This document shows, piece by piece, positions 24,321 through 32,097 of a DNA stretch of 63,795 nt. The notes beneath the pieces were generated by a model that saw only the letters and a list, made by a program, of their open reading frames with translations, ran no database searches and was not told the origin of the DNA. The stretch lies in contig DATMPC010000076.1 of the NCBI GenBank assembly GCA_035567895.1, positions 1 to 63,795 of the forward strand. The letters run 5' to 3'. How positions within the stretch are numbered: position 1 is the first letter of the stretch; every line of letters begins with the position of its first letter. A program made the position numbers and the translations under genes. This DNA is from Terriglobales bacterium (GTDB lineage: Bacteria; Acidobacteriota; Terriglobia; Terriglobales; Acidobacteriaceae).

Positions 24321-25027
24321 TGGCGCGCGTGGGAATTATCGCGGCAATGTTTCGCGAGGTCCATCCTTTGGTGCGCAACATGCAGCCCCTCAAGTATCTG
24401 CCCGATGGCCGAGTGCAAATCTATCAAAGCAAGAATGCCGTGATCGCTTATGCCGGAATGGGACGCGATCCAGCCATGATCGCAGCTCGTGCGGTGTTGT
24501 CCATAGGAGAGATCAGCTTGCTAGCGTCCGTCGGATGGGCAGGAGGATTAAATCCGAGCGCTGCAGCGGGCAAGGTCGTCCATCCTGCCACGGTCATCGA
24601 TTCCCTTTCCGGGAAGCGATATTCTGCTGGAGGCAGCGGAGGCACGTTAGTTACGGTTCAACTCGTTGCGGGTCTCGAGGAAAAGCGGCGGCTGGGTGAA
24701 CAATACCGAGGCGACTATGTGGACATGGAAGCTGCCGCGATTGCGGAGTGTGCCGAGGAAGCTAAGATTCCTTTCCACTGCTTCAAGGCGATCTCCGACG
24801 CTCACGACGCACGCCTGCCCGATATGAATCAATTCAATCGCAGTGGCCAGTTCAGTGCCTGGCGGTTCATAGCCCACATCGCTGTTCGTCCGTGGCTGTG
24901 GCGTGTGGTGTCCGACATGAGCAAGGCCTCCCTTGATTCTCGCGATGCGCTATGCAAACGGCTCGAGCAATGGATCGCTGAGAACGCTTCCACCGCTTTG
25001 AAGCCGGAAACCAGCAAAGCCGGTTAG
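24320..25027 (+). CDS. hpnG: Phosphorylase/nucleosidase, probable adenosylhopane nucleosidase HpnG
   Basis: A 235-residue protein of the nucleoside phosphorylase family. AYAGMGRDPAMIAARAVL (near 36) and SVGWAGGLNPSAAAGKVV (near 68) form the base and phosphate sites, and VDMEAAAIAECA (near 136) plus KAISDAHD (near 160) contain the usual Glu and Asp. HpnG removes adenine from adenosylhopane after HpnH has acted. The TGATG overlap with hpnA makes HpnG much more likely than a housekeeping MTA/SAH nucleosidase. An open frame extends 63 bases further upstream inside hpnA; the ATG in the overlap is preferred. Confidence 0.8.
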   Translation: MARVGIIAAMFREVHPLVRNMQPLKYLPDGRVQIYQSKNAVIAYAGMGRDPAMIAARAVLSIGEISLLASVGWAGGLNPSAAAGKVVHPATVIDSLSGKRYSAGGSGGTLVTVQLVAGLEEKRRLGEQYRGDYVDMEAAAIAECAEEAKIPFHCFKAISDAHDARLPDMNQFNRSGQFSAWRFIAHIAVRPWLWRVVSDMSKASLDSRDALCKRLEQWIAENASTALKPETSKAG

Positions 25028-25085
25028 TGCGTAACAGAATCCGCTCGCGATTGCGTGCGGTGACCCTAAGCTAAAATGGAGCTAC

Positions 25086-25163
25086 GCGCCCGTAGCTCAG
25101 TTGGACTAGAGCATTTGCCTTCTAAGCAAAGGGTCGCAGGTTCGAATCCTGCCGGGCGCACCA
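25086..25163 (+). tRNA. tRNA-Arg(TCT)
   Basis: A full cloverleaf: acceptor GCGCCCG/CGGGCGC, D arm GCTC..GAGC, anticodon stem TTTGC/GCAAA around CTTCTAA (anticodon TCT), T arm GCAGG TTCGAAT CCTGC, and an encoded CCA end. It reads AGA codons. It follows hpnG by 58 bases. Confidence 0.97.
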
Positions 25164-25172
25164 TTATTACCT

Positions 25173-25526
25173 CTACACTGATAGTTCTTGTATCGGGCGA
25201 ACTTCGACGCCACCGAGACGAATGATGGGGATCTTTGATGCCACGCGGATGGCCTCCTTCAGATCCTTGGCGTCAATCAGGATGAATCCGCCAATTTGCT
25301 CTTTCGTCTCAGCAAAAGGACCATCAATTACCGATATCTTGCCTCTCTTTATCCGTACAGTGCTGGCAGCTCGAACGGGTTGAAGCGCTTGAGCGACGAT
25401 AAATCGGCCTTTTTTCTGCAGCACTTCGTTATAGGCGAGCGATTCAGCCGTTAGAGCATCCGACTCGCGCTTCGATAAGGCAGTCAGTTTCTTCTCATCA
25501 AAAAAGACTGTGCACAGGTACTTCAT
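25173..25526 (-). CDS. YCII-domain protein
   Basis: A 117-residue small alpha/beta protein starting MKYLCTVFFDEKK, with GGAGGACGA directly before the ATG, which is why an upstream in-frame start is rejected. IDGPFAETKEQIGGFILIDA (about 68-87) is the hallmark of the YCII/DGPF family. These ferredoxin-fold proteins are found beside ECF sigma genes or as fusions with other domains; their reaction is not well known. No partner is nearby. It lies convergent to tRNA-Arg, with 9 bases between them. Confidence 0.85.
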   Translation of the reverse strand: MKYLCTVFFDEKKLTALSKRESDALTAESLAYNEVLQKKGRFIVAQALQPVRAASTVRIKRGKISVIDGPFAETKEQIGGFILIDAKDLKEAIRVASKIPIIRLGGVEVRPIQELSV

Positions 25527-25755
25527 TCGTCCTCCACGTTCATAGATATTCTGCGTTCTCACAAAATCGACGTCTCAACCGGGCCGAAATGGACATTCCG
25601 GTTTTAGAAAATTGGCGCCAATCGCATTTGCCGATTTGCAAACTGGTTGTAATTCAACTTTTACAGCGTGGTGACAATCACAGGAGTACGAAGCGAGTAG
25701 CCTCCGAAACGACGCGCCTGGGACAGGACGCGATCTAAATGCCAGGAGGTGGCAA

Positions 25756-27135
25756 GTGGCGATTGTGAATCAGTTAGTCAGTCATCACGACAAAACTTTT
25801 CCGGTGGTCTCGCGAAGGGCCGGCGTTGCGACCATCATGTTCCTTTTTCTCCTAGTCGGTTCGTCTTTGATTCATGCGCAGGCGACAAGAACGCAGCAAA
25901 GCGAGCAGATCCTCCAACCGGGCGGCGACACGGTCGAGCACGACACGTTCGGGACTGGCGTCGCGATTAGCGGCAATACTATGGTTATCGGCGCCGAAAA
26001 CGCCGACGGAAATGAGGTTGGTGCGGGAGCTGCCTTCATTTTTGACAAGATCGGCGACAACTGGGTGCAGACTGCGAGGATATTCGCGGCCGATGGGCAC
26101 GCGCAACCTTTGCCAAGCGAGCCGGGCAAGTTTGAGTCTGATTCGTTCGGTTTAAGCGTTGCAATCAGCGGAGATACTGTCGTCGTCGGTGCTCCGGATC
26201 ACATCCATCCCGGCATAGGGGGACCCTCTGCAAGAGTCGGGGCTGTCTACGTGTTTCAGCGTCTGAATGGCGTCTGGACTCAGCAAGCGGAGCTGTTCTC
26301 ACCAAATCCTAATGTCCACGACAATTTTGGAGGTCAGCAGGGCAACTCCCTTGCAGGAGGCGTCGGCATCAGCGGGAACACGATCGTCGTGGCAGATGCC
26401 GGCAACTTCCAGTTCAACAACATCCCCGCGGGCATCGATGTTTTTAACCGCATAAACGGTACCTGGACCTTCACCACTCAGCTGACCGTACCGGCTGATT
26501 TCTCGTTCTTTCCCAACAGTCTGGCCTTTGATGGAAAGACGCTGGCGGTCGGCTCAAACATCAGCGATACCTTGACCGCTCCTTTCGCCGGAGTGGCTTA
26601 CGTCTTCCAGTTCAACGACGGTCAATGGTCTGCCCCAATGACCTTGGCTGCCGATGATGCGACGTCCGGAGCCCAATTCGGGAACGGAGTCGGCCTCAGC
26701 GGCAACTTGATTGTCGTTGGCGCGAACTTCGCACCGGGTGCTACGTCGCAGTCGGGCGCAGCTTACATTTTTGCTGGTGAAGGAGATTCCTGGCGACAGA
26801 AAGCCAAGCTTATCTCCAACGACGGGCAGGACTTCGACCAGTTTGGAGTCACCATCGCCGTCAGCGGACGAACGGTGCTTGTGAGCGCAAGCAATCACAC
26901 GCCGCCGGTCGCAGACGCTACAGCGGGCGGCGCGGCATATGTATTTCGTCACAGAGATGGCGGATGGCAGCAGACCGACGAGCTCTTTGCCAGTGACGCT
27001 ATTGGAGGAGGAGACTTCGGCGCCAGCGTCGCGATTCAAGACAACACCCTCATCGTGGGAGCCGATGGTCAGCATCCCCCGGTGGAGGGCTATCCCGGTG
27101 GGGAGGCTTATGTCTTTCGCCTGAATCCTGAGTAG
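25756..27135 (+). CDS. Secreted FG-GAP repeat protein
   Basis: A 459-residue protein starting at GTG with AGGAGG six bases before it. A signal peptide ends near residue 43 (IMFLFLLVGSSLIHAQ). The mature part consists of about seven repeats of the type DTFGTGVAISGNTMVIGAE, DSFGLSVAISGDTVVVGAP, AQFGNGVGLSGNLIVVGA and DQFGVTIAVSGRTVLVSA, each followed by a AYVFxxxxGxW strand. This is the FG-GAP beta-propeller seen in integrin-like and other surface proteins. It probably folds as a seven-bladed propeller outside the cell; ligand and function are unknown. The regularity of the repeats suggests internal duplication. Confidence 0.88.
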   Translation: MAIVNQLVSHHDKTFPVVSRRAGVATIMFLFLLVGSSLIHAQATRTQQSEQILQPGGDTVEHDTFGTGVAISGNTMVIGAENADGNEVGAGAAFIFDKIGDNWVQTARIFAADGHAQPLPSEPGKFESDSFGLSVAISGDTVVVGAPDHIHPGIGGPSARVGAVYVFQRLNGVWTQQAELFSPNPNVHDNFGGQQGNSLAGGVGISGNTIVVADAGNFQFNNIPAGIDVFNRINGTWTFTTQLTVPADFSFFPNSLAFDGKTLAVGSNISDTLTAPFAGVAYVFQFNDGQWSAPMTLAADDATSGAQFGNGVGLSGNLIVVGANFAPGATSQSGAAYIFAGEGDSWRQKAKLISNDGQDFDQFGVTIAVSGRTVLVSASNHTPPVADATAGGAAYVFRHRDGGWQQTDELFASDAIGGGDFGASVAIQDNTLIVGADGQHPPVEGYPGGEAYVFRLNPE

Positions 27136-27156
27136 AGGATAGTGGCTTCGGTTGTA

Positions 27157-27189
27157 AGGTAGAGACGCAGCAAGCTGCGTCTCTACCTT
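27157..27189. repeat. GTAGAGACGC hairpin, copy 3
   Basis: AAGGTAGAGACGCAGCAAGC and its reverse TGCGTCTCTACCTT. Its right half provides the TAG stop codon of the minus-strand gene ending at 27183. Confidence 0.85.
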
Positions 27190-27752
27190 GCTCGGGAGCA
27201 ATACTGGATGATCGCGTGTTGAATCATTTTCATGGCAATAGCCCACCGTTTCCGGGCCTGACCTTCATCCTCGCCATATCCATTGAGGTAAAACGTGATG
27301 TAGAAGCACTCCCGCACTTCGACGCGACGATCGATGCAGTGGCGAACAGTAAACTCAGCAGCACTTGCCATTTCCGGCGCGTGCCGTAATAACTTTGCGA
27401 GTGCTTGCACGAAGTGCTCATTTTCGGAGAATTGGGTGCGGCGTTCTTTGTCGGCAAACAATAAATCCACATACGATCCGAACTTGCAGGGTTCGCCGAA
27501 GACTTCGTCATCCGCATTGATTTCGCGGCTTGTCCAAGCGTCGCACTTAGCGGTCTCGAAAGGAGAGTCCGGCGAGTTGGCCCACTTCAGGAATTCGGCG
27601 AGGTCAGAGTATGCGCAGGCTTCAGGAATCTCCAACAGAAGTTCGGGCTGGCGCTTGAGGTCGAGGAAACGTGAAGAGCCATCTTCGAGGCTCCAGGGAA
27701 TCTCGAGTTGGGGATCGTCGGCGCCTAGTTCGACTGTCCATTCGGCGAGCAT
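27183..27752 (-). CDS. Protein of unknown function
   Basis: A 189-residue soluble protein I do not recognise, acidic in the first two thirds. It begins MLAEWTVELGADDPQLEIPW, has DLAEFLKWANSPDSPFETAK near 52 and KFGSYVDLLFADKERRTQFS near 90, and ends with a helical part (RVEVRECFYITFYLNGYGED, then ARKRWAIAMKMIQHAIIQY). There are no membrane segments or catalytic motifs. The last residues CSRAR and the stop are encoded by, or next to, a GTAGAGACGC hairpin, so the original 3' end was probably replaced when the repeat inserted. It shares a strand with the APC permease gene but is 237 bases away and separated by a palindrome. Confidence 0.75.
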   Translation of the reverse strand: MLAEWTVELGADDPQLEIPWSLEDGSSRFLDLKRQPELLLEIPEACAYSDLAEFLKWANSPDSPFETAKCDAWTSREINADDEVFGEPCKFGSYVDLLFADKERRTQFSENEHFVQALAKLLRHAPEMASAAEFTVRHCIDRRVEVRECFYITFYLNGYGEDEGQARKRWAIAMKMIQHAIIQYCSRAR

Positions 27753-27810
27753 GGGTTTCCAGTTAATTCCAAGGCATTGATGACATGGGCGTATTCGAGA
27801 CCCTTAAAAA

Positions 27811-27951
27811 CTGTCATTCCTCGCTCCGCCGCGATGCATTTTCGAACACGAAACAGCTGATGCGGAGCGGGGAATCTGCTGTTTTCTTTGCGTCAATCAT
27901 GTAACAGCGAACAGCAGATCCCCCGCGCAAAAAGCGCGCGAGGGATGACAG
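27811..27951. repeat. Palindrome of the CTGTCATTCCTCGC type
   Basis: CTGTCATTCCTCGCTCCGC at the left faces GCGCGCGAGGGATGACAG at the right; within it, GGGGAATCTGCTGTT faces AACAGCAGATCCCCC. It shares the outer TGTCAT..ATGACA ends with the two other families but has a different interior. It lies between the gene at 27183 and the APC permease. Confidence 0.85.
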
Positions 27952-27989
27952 TCTTTGAAAGAGAGTGCGTACTGAAACTTCTCGCACCA

Positions 27990-29414
27990 TTATGCGAAAT
28001 CGCGTCGGGTCTTCTTCGAGCGCCAATAAAGCGCCAGCCCGATCAAGATCGCGAGGCCCGTTCCGCCGATCAGCTTTAGTTCGAAGACGGCGGTGCTTGT
28101 GGTCTCGCCCGGGGGAATCATGGAGATCCCCATGGCCAGCAGGCAGATCAAAAATCCCAGCGAACCCACGATCCAGACGCCAGTACGTCCGCCTGGGACT
28201 AGCACTGCGTCTGGGCTCTGCTCGCGGTCGCCGCGATACGCGAGCTTGATCGCAGCGGCATACATATAAAGGAAGGGCAGAAAGTAAAGGATAATGGCCG
28301 CATCCACGAGCACCTGATAGGCTCCGTTTACAGTCTCATAGAACTGTGCCAGGACGAGCACAGCAGCCGAGATTACGGCTTGAATCAGAATGGAAATGTA
28401 AGGCGTCTTCCAGCGCGGATGGATCTTCCCAAAAAAGGACGGCAGATAGCTGTCGATACCGACGGCGAACGGCACGCGGGCGACTCCGGCAACCGTGGTG
28501 CCTACGCCTCCTGCATTTCCCACCGTTACGAGCAGCGCCGCCAGAACTCCAAGGAAGCCAAGCCCGACCAGATTGGAGCCGTGGGCGATCGCCTGAAACA
28601 CTCCGCTCTTGGGATCGACGTCGCCCGGCTGCACAAGCACCATCGTCGCGATCGTGCCCAGCATGTAGATGGCCGCGATTAGAACTCCTGAACCGAGGAT
28701 AGCGCGAGGAAAGGTTCGCTTCGGATCGCGCACTTCGTCGGACATGGCGCAAACGAGTTCCATGCCCGTGAATGCGAACGCAATTTGCGACCAGAAGTTC
28801 ACGGTATCAAAGTTCCAAACCGGGAGCGTGTTATGCCAGGTGATATGAGTCTGCGATCCATGCCGCACAAAGACCAGCGCAGCCACTCCGACAAGGATCA
28901 GCAACGGGGTATACGTGCCCACGCCGCCGGCGTTCTGCAGCCACTTGCCGATGTTGAGGCCCACGATATTCATGCCCACGGCAACCGCCAGCAGCAAGAG
29001 CGAGCCGGTAAGCAGGAATCCGCGATCGTTGGCCAGGTGGCCACGTCCAGCGCCTCCGATGTATGCGCTCATCGCTGTGCTTGCTACCAGCAGTCCGGGA
29101 AAGTAGAAGAAGGAGTAGACCCAGTACGACCATCCAGCGACGAAGCCATGGAAGTCGCCGAAGGCCTCGCGGGTCCAGACGTACAGGCCGCCTTCTGCAG
29201 GAAAGCGTGTCGATAGTTCGGTGATTACCAGCGTCGTGGGGAAGAAAAAGAAGACGGCGGCCAGCGCCCACAAGCTGAGAGAGGACGTTCCGTTATGGGC
29301 CGCAGCAGCGATCCAGCGAGGTCCGAGAACGGCAGCGATATTGAAGAGGAGAACATCCCAAAAGCCCATTACACGGCGAAGCTGTGAAATGACTTCTCGA
29401 TGGGGATGGGCCAA
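27990..29414 (-). CDS. APC-family amino acid/polyamine permease
   Basis: A 474-residue inner-membrane protein with about 12 hydrophobic helices. The first helix (FWDVLLFNIAAVLGPRWIAA, near 18) with its broken GP centre, and LVITELSTRFPAEGGLYVWT (near 62), match the APC superfamily substrate-binding helices. IAFAFTGMELVCAMSDEVRD (near 212) is the conserved helix-6 region. The C-terminal 30 residues are positively charged (LYWRSKKTRRDFA). It would import amino acids or related amines by proton or exchange coupling; the exact substrate cannot be read. It stands alone on the minus strand. Confidence 0.92.
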   Translation of the reverse strand: MAHPHREVISQLRRVMGFWDVLLFNIAAVLGPRWIAAAAHNGTSSLSLWALAAVFFFFPTTLVITELSTRFPAEGGLYVWTREAFGDFHGFVAGWSYWVYSFFYFPGLLVASTAMSAYIGGAGRGHLANDRGFLLTGSLLLLAVAVGMNIVGLNIGKWLQNAGGVGTYTPLLILVGVAALVFVRHGSQTHITWHNTLPVWNFDTVNFWSQIAFAFTGMELVCAMSDEVRDPKRTFPRAILGSGVLIAAIYMLGTIATMVLVQPGDVDPKSGVFQAIAHGSNLVGLGFLGVLAALLVTVGNAGGVGTTVAGVARVPFAVGIDSYLPSFFGKIHPRWKTPYISILIQAVISAAVLVLAQFYETVNGAYQVLVDAAIILYFLPFLYMYAAAIKLAYRGDREQSPDAVLVPGGRTGVWIVGSLGFLICLLAMGISMIPPGETTSTAVFELKLIGGTGLAILIGLALYWRSKKTRRDFA

Positions 29415-29443
29415 GCTCTGCGCCTCCGACTAGCCGCAAATAA

Positions 29444-29469
29444 AATCCCGGCCGCTAACGACCGGGATT
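29444..29469 (-). terminator. Intrinsic terminator after the LPxT-like gene
   Basis: AATCCCGG and CCGGGATT pair around a GC-containing loop. On the minus strand the hairpin is followed by TTATTTGC-type T-rich sequence, as expected for the gene ending at 29501. Confidence 0.75.
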
Positions 29470-29500
29470 CAAAGCCTACCAGATTTTTCGCGGAGTATTG

Positions 29501-30319
29501 CTAGCGACGCAGGAAGTAAAGTGCTCCTCCAGCAATCCCAAGCGCTCCCAGAAACAGAATGAGCGGGAGGTAAGAGGAGGTCTGCGGCAACTTTGCACTG
29601 CTTTCGGGCTGTTGAGCAGGAACTGAAGCCTGCGCTTGAGCAGGTTCCGGCTGCACAGCCGCCGTTGAGGTTTCCGACGGGGCCTCAACTCGCTGACGCT
29701 GCTGGGCCGCGGTGGCGCTGTTTTCTCTCGGGTTCACCCGAGCCGCCGGCTGATCGCTTTGTGGCAACGCAGGCATGCGGTTCTCGGCTACCAGCGTGTT
29801 CTCTTCCGCGGGAGCCTGCGCTACTTCGGTAGGCCCCAGATTTCCCGTTCTGACTCCGGCGGCATTGAGCTTTGCAATCGTCTCGTTGTCGAAGGACTTG
29901 GATGCCTTGCGGGTCTGCGCTTTGATGAGCCGCGCAATCTCAGCAAGGCTCTTTGTCGGAGTTGCAGGTGCGGGTGCTCCTGACGCGAACTGCTGGATGC
30001 CGACCTCGAACCTCTCGCTGCTGTTGGCGGAAGTGTTAGTTCCAAAGGAAGCTCCTTCGGAACTCCCGGAAACCGGGGAAACATAATTCGGATCGTAGAC
30101 CGAGGGGCCGGTGGACGTCCTCGGATCGTTCGCATTCGATATCGGCGCCCCCACGGCCGGACCGCTGCCGGGAAGAGCGATATCGGGAGTGGAGATGATC
30201 GGAGCAACGGGAGCCATTGGCGCGCTCGATGTTGTCGCGTATCCACCCATGGTTGTGATCTGACCGAAGCATGCCAGAGATGTAATTAAGGCAAGCGAGA
30301 GTAGAACCTTACGGAACAT
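29501..30319 (-). CDS. Secreted protein with LPxT-like C-terminal sorting tail
   Basis: A 272-residue protein starting MFRKVLLSLALITSLACFGQ, with AGGAG five to six bases before its ATG. The signal peptide is residues 1-20. The middle is low-complexity, rich in Ala, Pro, Ser, Gln (about 25-110 and 175-235), with one helical part (PTKSLAEIARLIKAQTRKAS, near 123). The end has LPQTSSYLPLILFLGALGIA, then GGALYFLRR: an LPxT-S motif, a hydrophobic helix and a basic tail, the three-part layout of sortase or exosortase substrates. The function is unknown. A strong stem-loop lies just before the ribosome-binding site and a terminator follows the gene, so it is a single-gene unit. Confidence 0.8.
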   Translation of the reverse strand: MFRKVLLSLALITSLACFGQITTMGGYATTSSAPMAPVAPIISTPDIALPGSGPAVGAPISNANDPRTSTGPSVYDPNYVSPVSGSSEGASFGTNTSANSSERFEVGIQQFASGAPAPATPTKSLAEIARLIKAQTRKASKSFDNETIAKLNAAGVRTGNLGPTEVAQAPAEENTLVAENRMPALPQSDQPAARVNPRENSATAAQQRQRVEAPSETSTAAVQPEPAQAQASVPAQQPESSAKLPQTSSYLPLILFLGALGIAGGALYFLRR

Positions 30320-30330
30320 TTGAAACTCCT

Positions 30331-30351
30331 GGGATGTGTTTCCCACATCCC
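30331..30351 (-). promoter_or_regulatory. Stem-loop directly before the ribosome-binding site
   Basis: GGGATGTG (30331-30338) pairs with CACATCCC (30344-30351) around a 5-base loop. In the transcript of the gene starting at 30319 the stem ends next to the AGGAG. It may protect the 5' end or control translation. Confidence 0.45.
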
Positions 30352-30573
30352 CGTTCGGCACCGTTGTGCCGTTGTTCTGCAACCTTGGATGTGTCAGCTT
30401 TTCAGAGGGATGCGATAGTACCCCTTAAAGCTTACAATTTCCACTGTTTTAGGCGGAAATTGGACCTTATTCCTAATCATTCTGGGTATCTTCGCGGCTG
30501 AAAACCGGCCTGAACTGGGGGTGGTTGAGGCTTCGGGCCATGCACAGGCTTCATGGATTGATAGACTCAAGGT

Positions 30574-31851
30574 ATGCCTGTTCCTCAAGTCCAGCCGGCA
30601 CCTGTCAGCCAGCCTTCCGGTACTCCTATCGCCTACTTCGAGTGCTCAAAATGCGGCGAACGCCTCGACGCTAAGGTTCCACAGACGCTCTGTCCTAAGG
30701 ACGCCGGTTCGCTGTGGGTTCGTTATGACCTGAAACAAATTCGGGCTCGCGCCGATCGCGATGAGATTGCCTCGCGCACGAGCACCATGTGGCGCTACCG
30801 CGAACTGCTTCCCGACGCCGAACCGGTAACGCTGGGCGAAGGCTTCACCCCGATGCTTGCCAGTCGCAAGCGTCCCAATTTGTGGATCAAGGACGAAGGC
30901 GCAAATCCCACGGGCTCGTTCAAAGCGCGTGGCCTTTGCATGGCTGTGACCATGGCAAAGCACTATGGGCTGAAGAAGCTCGCCATTCCCTCGGCGGGAA
31001 ATGCCGCGGGAGCTCTGGCCGCATATGCGGCTGCTGCCGGAATCGAGGCAAACATCTTCATGCCCCAGGACGTACCTGAGGCGAATCTGGTTGAGTGCAA
31101 GGCTTACGGAGCGAATGTCACATTGGTGGATGGGCTGATCAGTGATTGCGCGCGCATCGTCAGCGAGCGCAAGCAGGCTGAAGGCTGGTTCGATATTTCC
31201 ACACTGAAAGAACCATTCCGGGTGGAAGGGAAGAAGACCATGGGGCTGGAAGTTGCCGAGCAGCTTGGATGGCGCCTGCCCGATGCGATCTTCTATCCCA
31301 CTGGCGGCGGAGTTGGATTAATCGGTATGTGGAAGGCTTTTGATGAGTTGGAGCAGCTTGGCTGGCTCACTACCGGCTCGAAGCGTCCCAAAATGGTAGC
31401 GATCCAGGCGAGCGGGTGTGCGCCCATTCCGAAAGCGTTGGAGGAAGGGAAGAACGTTTCTGAGGCGTGGAAGGATGCTCACACGTTCGCTTCCGGACTA
31501 CGCGTTCCCAAGGCCTATGGCGACTACCTGATCCTGGATTTTGTTCGCCGCAGTGGAGGAACGGCCATCGCCATCTCGGACGAGGAGATGTTGGCTTCGT
31601 TGCTGGAATGGTCTCGCGATGAGGGAATCTTTTTATGCCCTGAAGGAGCCGCTGCCACAGCAGCGTACGACAAGTTACTGGCCAGCGGATTTTTGAAACC
31701 CAGTGATGAAGTCGTGATCTTCAACACCGGAACCGGTCTGAAATACATCGATGTGATCTCGCAGGCGATGGGGATTACGCGTTCGACGAACGGGACAGGG
31801 TCGCAGAACTCCGGGGAGCGAAAGATCGGGGGAATTATTGGGCCGTACTAA
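30574..31851 (+). CDS. thrC: Threonine synthase
   Basis: A 425-residue PLP enzyme that converts O-phosphohomoserine to threonine. An N-terminal zinc-ribbon-like part (FECSKCGERLDAKVPQTLCP, about 23-42) is followed by the fold type II domain. The PLP lysine is in NPTGSFKARGLCM (near 115), SAGNAAGALAAYAAAAGIEA (near 146) is the substrate loop and YPTGGGVGLIGMWKA (near 244) the phosphate loop. Length fits bacterial/archaeal threonine synthases of the shorter class. It belongs to the same amino-acid family as asd and lysC at 60-63 kb. The start has no strong ribosome-binding site, so an in-frame start elsewhere in the first 20 residues is possible. Confidence 0.92.
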   Translation: MPVPQVQPAPVSQPSGTPIAYFECSKCGERLDAKVPQTLCPKDAGSLWVRYDLKQIRARADRDEIASRTSTMWRYRELLPDAEPVTLGEGFTPMLASRKRPNLWIKDEGANPTGSFKARGLCMAVTMAKHYGLKKLAIPSAGNAAGALAAYAAAAGIEANIFMPQDVPEANLVECKAYGANVTLVDGLISDCARIVSERKQAEGWFDISTLKEPFRVEGKKTMGLEVAEQLGWRLPDAIFYPTGGGVGLIGMWKAFDELEQLGWLTTGSKRPKMVAIQASGCAPIPKALEEGKNVSEAWKDAHTFASGLRVPKAYGDYLILDFVRRSGGTAIAISDEEMLASLLEWSRDEGIFLCPEGAAATAAYDKLLASGFLKPSDEVVIFNTGTGLKYIDVISQAMGITRSTNGTGSQNSGERKIGGIIGPY

Positions 31852-31898
31852 GAGCTCCGGTTCCAGCTGCCCTATGTGAGGAGTCAATCAGGCAAGCA

Positions 31899-32068
31899 CT
31901 GTCATCCTGAGGCCCACCGTTGGCCGAAGGATCTGCCGCGATGTTTAGGGCTCCGTTGCACGGTCCAGGCTCTTACACGAGACTCTTCGTGTAAATGCCG
32001 CGACGATGCAAGTCCATCTGAAACATTACGGGAGATCCTTCGGCCAACACCGGGCCTCAGGATGACAG
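31899..32068. repeat. TCATCCTGAG nested palindrome, copy 5
   Basis: Outer arms CTGTCATCCTGAGGCCC and GGGCCTCAGGATGACAG, second layer GTTGGCCGAAGGATCTGCCG and the reverse, inner stem CACGAGACTCTTCGTG. It lies between thrC and the alanyl-tRNA editing gene. Confidence 0.9.
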
Positions 32069-32097
32069 AATAAACGCGCGCTGACGATCGACAGAAG

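Noticed and set aside
25900-27135. Internal regular repeats, considered as a DNA repeat array or CRISPR
   Set aside because: The regularity is at protein level (FG-GAP blades), DNA units diverge and there are no spacers.
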